From the NCBI GenBank assembly GCA_910579785.1, contig CAJTVJ010000040.1, forward strand, positions 1 through 11,054: DNA of 11,054 nt, given 5' to 3'. This stretch comes from an uncultured Christensenella sp. GTDB lineage: Bacteria; Bacillota; Clostridia; Christensenellales; UBA3700. Positions 5,190 through 11,054 of the stretch are shown here, piece by piece (within the stretch, counting starts at the first letter, position 1; every line of letters starts with the position of its first letter). The position numbers and the translations under genes are program-made. The notes beneath the pieces were generated by a model that worked only from the letters and a program-made list of their open reading frames with translations, searched no databases and had not been told where the DNA came from.

Positions 5190-6677
5190 ATGGATAAATT
5201 GATAGAGATAATAACAAATCAGTATTGGATATTTTTTGAGATAGCTATCACGCTTTTAGCTACGAAAGTTTTTGGTATTCTGCTCAAAAAAATCGGCTTA
5301 CCCCAGGTATTGGGAGCTCTTCTCGCAGGTGTGCTCATAGGACTTTTTAATTTGGCTCTGTCCAAAATAAATCCAAATTTGTTTTTAGTCAACGGCAGCG
5401 ACCCCGTTATAATTACGTTGGCGAATATCGGCGTCAATTTGATAATGTTTTCCGCCGGTATGGAGACTAATATTAAGGAAATCAAGAAGAACGGCGTCGC
5501 CTCTATCGTCATCACTGCACTGGGCGTAATAGTTCCGTTCTTAGTAGGCTTTGTAATTTCTTACATTCTTCCCGACAGGCTGTTTAATCAAGAACATAGC
5601 ATTTTAAAACAAAGATTTTTCTTTGGCGTAATACTTACCGCTACTTCGGTGGGCATCACAGTTGCGGTGCTCAAAGAACTCAACGTGTTGCACGGCAAAG
5701 TGGGAGCGTCCATAGTCACGGCGGCAATACTTGACGATATCATAGGCATAGTAATACTTGCGATATTCACAGCTAATACCGAGAGATTTAGCGTAGGCAA
5801 GGCATTCATAGGTTTGTTCAGCGACAATCCCAACTCTTTCCTTGTTACGCTTCTCAACGTCGTGCTATTCTTTATAGTCGCTATCGCACTGGGAGCCATC
5901 GCGCACCTTGTATTCAAGAAGATGTCTGAGCACAATCCTCATACGAGACGTCTTTCGATATTCAGCTTGGCATTGTGTTTTGTATTTGCGGCTTTTGCAG
6001 AGGCTTTCTTTGGAGTCGCAGCTATCACGGGCTCTTTCCTTGCAGGTATGATGATTGCCAATATGAAAGAGAGCGAGTACGTCGAGAGAAGAATAGATAT
6101 GAGCGCATATATGATGTTCTCTCCGTTGTTTTTTGCCAATATCGGCATATCGCTCAATTATAATCAAATCGGGCAGATGTTTGCCAGCAAGAATGCAGTG
6201 TATATCATAATATTCTGCTTAGCGTTTGTGATTTTCGGTATGGCGGCAAAGTTCGTGGGTTGCGGTCTCGGCGCCAAGATATGTAAGTATAATTGGCAAG
6301 AGAGCTTTAAAGTAGGTATGGGAATGATGGTGAGAGGCGAGGTGTGTCTTATAGTTGCCAACGAGGGTAAGGCGCAGGGGCTGATATCCGAAGAATATTA
6401 TCCTGCAATAATATTGCTTATCATTGCCTCGTCAATTCTTACGCCGCTGCTTCTTAAAATGCTTTATAAAAAATATCCTCATACCGAGATACCGACGTTG
6501 CATGTCGGCGAAGCGCTGGCGGTCGAAGTGAACGGAGAACACCAAGCTGCTGTTCCGCCGTCTATTGAGAGCGGCGCAGAAGAAGCTCCGCAAAATGTCC
6601 CAAACGATGCGAGAGCGGAGGAAGAAGGCGTCAGCGCGAATACGCAGGAGCCGCAAGACGAGAACAATCCCAATTAA
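5190..6677 (+). CDS. CPA2-family Na+(K+):H+ antiporter, NapA/KefB-like
   Basis: This integral membrane exchanger probably expels Na+ or K+ in return for protons, serving ion and pH balance. About 12-13 membrane segments span residues 10-430. LPQVLGALLAGVLIG and SAGMETNIKEIKKNG are typical of the family. The crossing segment LTATSVGITVAV holds Thr152-Ser153, and AAILDDIIGIV holds the double Asp (Asp182-Asp183) that marks electrogenic NapA-type exchangers. Lys354 in AAKFVGCGLG may be the partner of the Asp pair. MMVRGEVCLIVANEG (Arg382, Glu384) is also conserved. After residue about 430 there is a hydrophilic acidic tail of roughly 60 residues, rich in Glu, Ala, Pro and Asn, with no TrkA-N/RCK domain, so classic KefB/KefC gating is not expected. 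AAAGGAG (5176-5182) lies 7 nt before the ATG. Ion specificity cannot be read from sequence. Confidence 0.9.
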   Translation: MDKLIEIITNQYWIFFEIAITLLATKVFGILLKKIGLPQVLGALLAGVLIGLFNLALSKINPNLFLVNGSDPVIITLANIGVNLIMFSAGMETNIKEIKKNGVASIVITALGVIVPFLVGFVISYILPDRLFNQEHSILKQRFFFGVILTATSVGITVAVLKELNVLHGKVGASIVTAAILDDIIGIVILAIFTANTERFSVGKAFIGLFSDNPNSFLVTLLNVVLFFIVAIALGAIAHLVFKKMSEHNPHTRRLSIFSLALCFVFAAFAEAFFGVAAITGSFLAGMMIANMKESEYVERRIDMSAYMMFSPLFFANIGISLNYNQIGQMFASKNAVYIIIFCLAFVIFGMAAKFVGCGLGAKICKYNWQESFKVGMGMMVRGEVCLIVANEGKAQGLISEEYYPAIILLIIASSILTPLLLKMLYKKYPHTEIPTLHVGEALAVEVNGEHQAAVPPSIESGAEEAPQNVPNDARAEEEGVSANTQEPQDENNPN

Positions 6678-6689
6678 GTTTTAAGACAT

Positions 6690-6713
6690 AAGCAAGCTGC
6701 GGCTTGCTTTTTT
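6690..6713 (+). terminator. Intrinsic terminator of the antiporter gene
   Basis: AAGCAAGC (6690-6697) pairs with GGCTTGCTT (6702-6709 used) around loop TGCG, running into a six-T tract (6708-6713). It lies 12 nt after the stop codon and cleanly ends the unit. Confidence 0.85.
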
Positions 6714-6723
6714 CATTATGTCC

Positions 6724-6753
6724 TTGTAAAAGCCGCATACAGTATGATATACT
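6724..6753 (+). promoter_or_regulatory. Promoter of the transglutaminase-alkD operon (leaderless candidate)
   Basis: TTGTAA (6724-6729), an 18-bp spacer and TATACT (6748-6753). Starting 7 nt beyond the -10 places the first transcript base at 6760, the A of the ATG. No Shine-Dalgarno sequence exists between the -10 and the start codon, in agreement with leaderless translation. Confidence 0.5.
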
Positions 6754-6759
6754 AGATTT

Positions 6760-9459
6760 ATGAAGCGAAAAAAACTAGTCTTTTTTTTAATTTTCTTGAT
6801 TATCGCTGCCGTTATACTGTCGGCTGCGGCTTGCGTCCACACAGACAATGCCAGGGAATTGAAAATACAATTTATTAAAGAAAGCATGGCGATAAGATTG
6901 CAGGCGCCTTGGGCTGACAATATTTCGCTCTCGGTCTATTACGGCGTTGACGAAAACGGACGCGACGTTTTTTCCGTCGACGGTATAAAAGGCAAAGACG
7001 TCAATATTTCTATCGGCAACTATCTTGCAAAGTACGGCGACGGAAATTATTTTGTAGTTGTATTTGCTTTTGATGGCAGAGATAATTTTGTAAAAGAGAC
7101 TTTGAGTTTTGTTATCAATTCTAATATGCTCGACGACAACACGGGCGACGGTGACAAGGAAGAGCCTAGCGACGGGGTGAAACCCGTTGAGGGCAGGCTC
7201 AAAAGCGTATATTATCACAAGGCAAAGAGCGAGAGCGATCTTACTATAAGACTGTATAACAGTAGCGGAATAAACAGTATTCAAAGCATTATGGACTTGC
7301 ACGACGTATGGACGTACGATAGCGCAAGCAACCTCTTGAATATCAAGGCGGCATATCTTAAAAGACTTAGTTCGGGCACGAAATTGCCTATTGAAATAAC
7401 TTACGGCGACGGAGATGTTGATAAGGTGTATTTGCAAGTTGCAGATTCAGTGCCAATGGACGTCGTCAAAGGCAGGATTACAGACGCCGCAACTTTTAGC
7501 GAAAATAACAACGGAATAATTAAGCTTTCGCCATTGATAGGCTTTGATCTTTATCTGGGATATGACGGAGAAGAGAGTGATAAGCAGTCTGTATATTTTG
7601 TTGACGAAGTAGTTATCGACGGAGTGAAATTGCCTAGGTCAGCATATTCATTATCTACAAAAGACGCAAAGATATCTTTTAGCTATCTCAATGAAAACAT
7701 TCTCAAACTTTCGCACGGCTATCACTTTTTTGAAATATATACTACTTTCGGAAGGAGCGAAGTGTGGGTGTATTTGCGAAAAGGCATAGATCATTATCCG
7801 CAGAGCGTGCGTATCGACAGTGATTCGTCATTTCCAAATATATACGTGAGCTGGAACATGTTGAGAAGCGATGCGCAGGGATATGCCGTGCATATAGGAG
7901 ACAAGGCATACAGCGACAAGGAGTATCCTCAACTTTTTCAGGGCAATACGTTTGACGCGACGGGCAAAATAAATTATTTGGATAAGGTAAAAGTATCTGC
8001 GACCTACGACGGTAAGACCTATCTTAGTATAGATGACGATACGCTTAAAGTCGACGTCAAGAGCAGCGTAATACAGAGTTATCTTTCTTACAAAGAGAGC
8101 TTTGAGTATTTGGGGAAAAAGCATAATTACTATATCAGCGATTTTCAGGAATTCAGCGACATGGTACAGTACGCGTTGATGTATTATACTCAACTCAGTA
8201 ATTCGTCAAGCAGTAAGTATGAGAAGACGTTGAGATTTTATATCGATCCTAGATTTGCAAGCTCGTTGAAAGAAGTCGAGAGCAACTTTGCCACCGCGTT
8301 GGAACATACCAACGAGGCTGTCAAGGAGACGCATGAAATAAAGTCTGTATACGCAAGCGTCTATGAACTCAATTTTACAGTTAAATCGACCTGTATACCA
8401 AATGACGATGGCAGGGATCCTGTCAAAGCAGATTATAAGGAAAATACTTTCAACAACTACCATATATCTCCTGTCGGACGGGCTGAGGGATATGAAGGCT
8501 TTGCCGTTAATTCTTATGCAAAGACGGCAAGCGTCAAATACAGCGAAGAATTATATAGGGCGTTGGAGCGAGGCATTCGTCCAATTCCGCAGAAGGGAAG
8601 CAGTGCCGAGAAGATATACGCCGCCGCTAAGAGGGTGTTGACGAGGATAATCGACGATAGTATGGACGACTACCAAAAGGTGCATGCTATGGCAGATTGG
8701 CTGTCGTGCAGGGTGTCGTATAATTGGTCGCTTGACAAAGAAGTCAACGGCATACCGTCAACAAGCGAAGAATATAACAAATTTTACAGTTACAGCGAGT
8801 TTTATCTCGAAGGCGTATTTCTCAATAATATTGCGGTGTGCAACGGGTATGCAAAGGCTATGTCTTTGATGTGCGGTATCGAGGGAATCGAATGTTATAA
8901 GATAAAAGGCGGGTCGGGTAAAAACGACGATACCAAAAGCAGTTATCCCCAACATGCTTGGAATAAGATAAAGATAGACGGCAAGTGGTACGTCGTCGAC
9001 ACGACTTGGGCAAATGAAAGATACTCTCTCGACGAAGGTAATACTTATGAGGTGCTCAAACACAATACGTTGTTTATGACGGAACGCGAAAGCGGCAATT
9101 ACAGCGGCGGCGCGCATTACGAGATGTACAATGGCAGTTATTCGGGATATTATTCGGGCGAGAGTTACGACATATTTGCCAATACGTATTTCAAATACGG
9201 CGGCAATATGCACGATATGGTGATAGACGACGCCGACGAGCTTGAAATATTGTTGCTTTATATGATAGATTCTAAGGGAAGTAATATGACGAAAGGCAGT
9301 TTTGTGACGATAGATATACGGTGCGGAAGCAGTTGGCTTGAAAGATATCTGCAAGAGTTGAGAGAGCAAAAGAGCAGTGTTTTCAACGGATATACTTATA
9401 CTATAAAATACAACGCAAGCTATGGCAATATGTCAAGTATTGCAATGAAGAGGTATTGA
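6760..9459 (+). CDS. Exported transglutaminase-fold protein, probable lipoprotein
   Basis: The 899-residue protein starts with a basic tip (MKRKK), a hydrophobic core and LSAAAC, giving a likely lipid-anchored Cys25; the -3 Ala makes the lipobox non-ideal, so signal peptidase I cleavage remains possible. Residues about 26-120 look beta-rich and are followed by an acidic Gly/Asp/Glu/Pro linker (125-146). Residues 147-600 are a long, unrecognised, beta-rich region. A transglutaminase-like domain spans about 616-750, with the apparent triad Cys694 (AVCNGYAKA), His732 (QHAWNKIKI) and Asp747 (YVVDTTWAN). Such bacterial domains act as cysteine peptidases or crosslinking enzymes at the cell surface, and the substrate here is unknown. 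A Tyr/Gly/Ser-rich patch lies at about 785-810. There is no ribosome binding site, and ATG 6760 is supported by the signal peptide. The gene is co-transcribed with alkD, 2 bp downstream. Confidence 0.85.
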   Translation: MKRKKLVFFLIFLIIAAVILSAAACVHTDNARELKIQFIKESMAIRLQAPWADNISLSVYYGVDENGRDVFSVDGIKGKDVNISIGNYLAKYGDGNYFVVVFAFDGRDNFVKETLSFVINSNMLDDNTGDGDKEEPSDGVKPVEGRLKSVYYHKAKSESDLTIRLYNSSGINSIQSIMDLHDVWTYDSASNLLNIKAAYLKRLSSGTKLPIEITYGDGDVDKVYLQVADSVPMDVVKGRITDAATFSENNNGIIKLSPLIGFDLYLGYDGEESDKQSVYFVDEVVIDGVKLPRSAYSLSTKDAKISFSYLNENILKLSHGYHFFEIYTTFGRSEVWVYLRKGIDHYPQSVRIDSDSSFPNIYVSWNMLRSDAQGYAVHIGDKAYSDKEYPQLFQGNTFDATGKINYLDKVKVSATYDGKTYLSIDDDTLKVDVKSSVIQSYLSYKESFEYLGKKHNYYISDFQEFSDMVQYALMYYTQLSNSSSSKYEKTLRFYIDPRFASSLKEVESNFATALEHTNEAVKETHEIKSVYASVYELNFTVKSTCIPNDDGRDPVKADYKENTFNNYHISPVGRAEGYEGFAVNSYAKTASVKYSEELYRALERGIRPIPQKGSSAEKIYAAAKRVLTRIIDDSMDDYQKVHAMADWLSCRVSYNWSLDKEVNGIPSTSEEYNKFYSYSEFYLEGVFLNNIAVCNGYAKAMSLMCGIEGIECYKIKGGSGKNDDTKSSYPQHAWNKIKIDGKWYVVDTTWANERYSLDEGNTYEVLKHNTLFMTERESGNYSGGAHYEMYNGSYSGYYSGESYDIFANTYFKYGGNMHDMVIDDADELEILLLYMIDSKGSNMTKGSFVTIDIRCGSSWLERYLQELREQKSSVFNGYTYTIKYNASYGNMSSIAMKRY
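9447..9453 (+). promoter_or_regulatory. Ribosome binding site that fixes the alkD start
   Basis: GAAGAGG inside the end of the preceding gene lies 8 nt before ATG 9462. The in-frame TTG at 9456 is only 2 nt away from it and therefore a poor start. Confidence 0.7.
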
Positions 9460-9461
9460 TA

Positions 9462-10148
9462 ATGGACAGATATGACAAAGTTGAGATCGAAAAATTTATT
9501 ATTAGCGCGGCGGATGAGAAATACAGAGATTTTAATTCCAAGTTGACGAAGACGGCTTATTTGCTCAACGGCGTTCGCATACCTATATTGCGAAAGTATG
9601 CCAAGGGACTTGCAGCTATGGAAGGACTGGACGAGTTCTTTGACGAGAAACCGCCTTGTTATGAATTTTGTATGCTCAAAGGCATGACGCTCGGTCATCT
9701 CAAAAATATAGATGATGATAAATTTTTTAGACTTTTAAGAAGGTTTATTCAAGATATAGACGATTGGGCGGTGACAGATACCGCGTGTTGCGCGATACAT
9801 AGAAAAGACGAAGCTTATAGGCAAGAAGCGGCAAAGCTTGCTTTGAGCGGCGACGTATGGCAGGCAAGATGGGGATATGTTGCTATCATGACGAATTTTT
9901 TCGATAGAGACGATATGATATTGCAGGTAGTAAAGGGGCGTGCGGCTGAGGGGTATTACGTGGATATGGCTATCGCTTGGCTGATACAGGTGCTTTGCGT
10001 CAAGAATAGAGGAGTGGCGACAGAACTTTTGCAGGCTGATTTTGTCAGTCCAACCGTCAAAAAATATGCGGTGAGAAAGATAAAGGACTCGCTTAGGATA
10101 TCAAAAGAAGACAAAGAGTATTTTTGTGCGTTGGCGCAAAATAAGTAG
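9462..10148 (+). CDS. alkD: AlkD-type DNA alkylation repair protein (HEAT repeats)
   Basis: This 228-residue, mostly helical protein resembles AlkD DNA glycosylases (Bacillus cereus AlkD has 237 residues), which remove bulky or charged alkylated bases such as 3- and 7-methylpurines without flipping them into a pocket. RIPILRKYAKGLA fits the N-terminal repeat. DDWAVTDTACC supplies Trp102 and Asp106 with the W-x3-D spacing of the catalytic Trp109/Asp113 in AlkD. DVWQARWGYVAIM and the AIAW segment (Trp173) correspond to further conserved HEAT repeats. The ending AVRKIKDSLRIS is also typical. It is translated from its own site, GAAGAGG, 8 nt before ATG 9462; TTG at 9456 is too close to that site. 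It begins 2 bp after the transglutaminase gene stop, so the two form an operon, though no functional link is known. Catalytic activity is inferred from residue matches only. Confidence 0.87.
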   Translation: MDRYDKVEIEKFIISAADEKYRDFNSKLTKTAYLLNGVRIPILRKYAKGLAAMEGLDEFFDEKPPCYEFCMLKGMTLGHLKNIDDDKFFRLLRRFIQDIDDWAVTDTACCAIHRKDEAYRQEAAKLALSGDVWQARWGYVAIMTNFFDRDDMILQVVKGRAAEGYYVDMAIAWLIQVLCVKNRGVATELLQADFVSPTVKKYAVRKIKDSLRISKEDKEYFCALAQNK

Positions 10149-10226
10149 ACTAAAAATTTGCAAAACCCGTGTGGGGCGATATTTGGTTTTATATTCAATA
10201 ATTTTTTATTAAATAAATGAAAATCG

Positions 10227-10255
10227 TTGACATAGGTGTTTTGATATGGTAAAAT
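10227..10255 (+). promoter_or_regulatory. Promoter of the tRNA array
   Basis: A perfect TTGACA (10227-10232), a 17-bp spacer and TAAAAT (10250-10255) with an extended TGG before the -10. Transcription would start near 10262, about 30 nt before the first tRNA. It is the best -35 match in the window, as expected for stable RNA. Confidence 0.85.
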
Positions 10256-10292
10256 TTTAAAGCACTTGAATGAAAAATCATCTCAAAAGCGT

Positions 10293-10366
10293 GCGGGTGT
10301 AGTTCAACGGTAGAATCCCAGCCTTCCAAGCTGGTCGCGTGGGTTCGATTCCCATCACCCGCTCCA
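10293..10366 (+). tRNA. tRNA-Gly(TCC)
   Basis: Acceptor GCGGGTG (10293-10299) pairs with CACCCGC (10356-10362). The discriminator is T and CCA is encoded. The anticodon stem CCAGC/GCTGG encloses CTTCCAA with anticodon TCC at 10325-10327, reading GGA and GGG codons. The T-loop GTTCGATTC is normal. Confidence 0.97.
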
Positions 10367-10371
10367 CTTGT

Positions 10372-10448
<77 letters not shown>

Positions 10449-10453
10449 CAGGT

Positions 10454-10531
10454 GGTGGGTATAGCTCAGTTGGTTAGAGCGCAGGATTGTGATTCCTGAG
10501 GTCAAGGGTTCGACTCCCTTTATCCACCCCA
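10454..10531 (+). tRNA. tRNA-His(GTG)
   Basis: Acceptor GTGGGTA (10455-10461) pairs with TATCCAC (10521-10527). The discriminator is C, opposite an extra G at 10454, the -1 guanosine that marks histidine tRNAs. CCA is encoded. The stem CAGGA/TCCTG encloses TTGTGAT with anticodon GTG at 10489-10491. Confidence 0.97.
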
Positions 10532-10544
10532 CTTTAAACAACGT

Positions 10545-10619
10545 AGGGGTATCGCCAAGCGGTAAGGCACCAGACTTTGACTCTGGTATTCGTAGGTTCA
10601 AATCCTGCTACCCCTGCCA
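10545..10619 (+). tRNA. tRNA-Gln(TTG)
   Basis: Acceptor AGGGGTA (10545-10551) pairs with TACCCCT (10609-10615). The discriminator is G and CCA is encoded. The stem CCAGA/TCTGG encloses CTTTGAC with anticodon TTG at 10577-10579. It begins with A-T rather than the T-A first pair seen in the neighbouring glutamine tRNA. Confidence 0.97.
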
Positions 10620-10626
10620 GCACCAT

Positions 10627-10702
10627 TGGGGTGTCGCCAAATGGTTAAGGCACTGGACTCTGACTCCAGCACTTGAGGGTTCAAATCCTTCCACCCCAGC
10701 CA
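10627..10702 (+). tRNA. tRNA-Gln(CTG)
   Basis: Acceptor TGGGGTG (10627-10633) pairs with CACCCCA (10692-10698). The discriminator is G and CCA is encoded. The stem CTGGA/TCCAG encloses CTCTGAC with anticodon CTG at 10660-10662. It lies 7 bp after tRNA-Gln(TTG) and resembles it closely, which suggests a local duplication followed by divergence. Confidence 0.96.
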
Positions 10703-10754
10703 ATATGGATCTACGGCGTGGGTCTAAAAAATTTTAGAAAGTATGTCAAAACGC

Positions 10755-10783
10755 TTGATTTATTGCAAGTATTGATATATGAT
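10755..10783 (+). promoter_or_regulatory. Internal tRNA promoter before tRNA-Lys
   Basis: TTGATT (10755-10760), a 17-bp spacer and TATGAT (10778-10783) lie in the only large gap of the array. Initiation near 10790 would begin about 5 nt before the mature 5' end of tRNA-Lys, leaving a minimal leader for RNase P to remove. Confidence 0.65.
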
Positions 10784-10794
10784 AACAAAGGCTT

Positions 10795-10870
10795 GACCCA
10801 TTAGCTCAGTCGGTAGAGCACATGACTTTTAATCATGGTGTCCCGGGTTCAAATCCCGGATGGGTCACCA
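10795..10870 (+). tRNA. tRNA-Lys(TTT)
   Basis: Acceptor GACCCAT (10795-10801) pairs with ATGGGTC (10860-10866). The discriminator is A and CCA is encoded. The stem CATGA/TCATG encloses CTTTTAA with anticodon TTT at 10828-10830, reading AAA and AAG. Confidence 0.97.
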
Positions 10871-10880
10871 GAGCAAATAT

Positions 10881-10964
10881 GCGGATGTGGCGGAATTGGC
10901 AGACGCGCTAGACTTAGGATCTAGTGTCAACGACATGGGAGTTCGAGTCTCTTCATCCGCACCA
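10881..10964 (+). tRNA. tRNA-Leu(TAG)
   Basis: Acceptor GCGGATG (10881-10887) pairs with CATCCGC (10954-10960). The discriminator is A and CCA is encoded. The stem CTAGA/TCTAG encloses CTTAGGA with anticodon TAG at 10915-10917. The long variable arm (TGTCAACGACA) makes it a class II tRNA of 84 nt with CCA. Confidence 0.97.
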
Positions 10965-10979
10965 AAAGCACATGTATAT

Positions 10980-11054
<75 letters not shown>

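Noticed and set aside
5171..5197. Eight-codon upstream reading frame overlapping the antiporter start
   Set aside because: No ribosome binding site precedes it, and the real Shine-Dalgarno sequence lies inside it at the right distance for ATG 5190.
10162..10190. AAAACC/GGTTTT stem as a terminator after alkD
   Set aside because: The stem is AT-rich with a 17-nt loop and lacks a clean T-tract directly after it, so it is too weak to call.
10489..10737. Plus-strand frame across tRNA-His and both tRNA-Gln genes
   Set aside because: It translates structural tRNA sequence and has no ribosome binding site.
10723..10738. TCTAAAA/TTTTAGA palindrome as a terminator after tRNA-Gln(CTG)
   Set aside because: The loop would be only 2 nt, the stem is almost all A-T, and no T-run follows.

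Overview
The window looks like chromosomal DNA of a low-GC, Gram-positive-type bacterium of the Bacillota, most likely an uncultured gut Clostridia. The reasons are the AT-rich intergenic DNA, strong AGGAGG-type ribosome binding sites, sigma-A-like promoters with 17-bp spacers, CCA encoded at the 3' end of every tRNA gene, and a LoaP-type NusG paralog beside a YdbC/PC4 protein. The exact taxon cannot be read from the sequence. I see no phage, insertion sequence, CRISPR array or defence system, and the content is mostly ordinary housekeeping and accessory genes.

Left part (1-1518). A gene-free stretch of about 420 bases carries several good hairpins and a spaced direct repeat, followed by loaP (422-982), a processive antitermination factor. 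It converges on a small membrane protein of the YccF family (1011-1388, minus strand). YccF and the next gene are divergent and have back-to-back promoters.

Middle (1485-6713). Three plus-strand monocistronic units follow, each with a recognisable promoter, ribosome binding site and hairpin terminator: a cytoplasmic GH2 beta-galactosidase (1519-4563), a YdbC-type ssDNA-binding protein (4724-4948), and a CPA2/NapA-type sodium:proton antiporter (5190-6677) with a hairpin in its 100-nt leader.

Right part (6724-10148). A two-gene operon encodes a large exported, probably lipid-anchored, transglutaminase-fold protein (6760-9459) and, 2 bp later, an AlkD-type HEAT-repeat DNA alkylation repair protein (9462-10148). 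The first gene has no Shine-Dalgarno sequence, and its promoter would start transcription at the ATG. YccF shows the same geometry, so both are leaderless-mRNA candidates.

Right end (10227-11054). Eight tRNA genes lie head to tail: Gly(TCC), Arg(TCT), His(GTG), Gln(TTG), Gln(CTG), Lys(TTT), Leu(TAG), Gly(GCC). There is one near-consensus promoter in front and a second internal promoter before Lys. The last tRNA ends exactly at the window edge, so the array may continue.

The items most worth follow-up are the structured DNA before loaP, loaP having no target operon in view, the paired leaderless starts, the antiporter leader hairpin, and the uncharacterised transglutaminase protein translated with a DNA repair gene.
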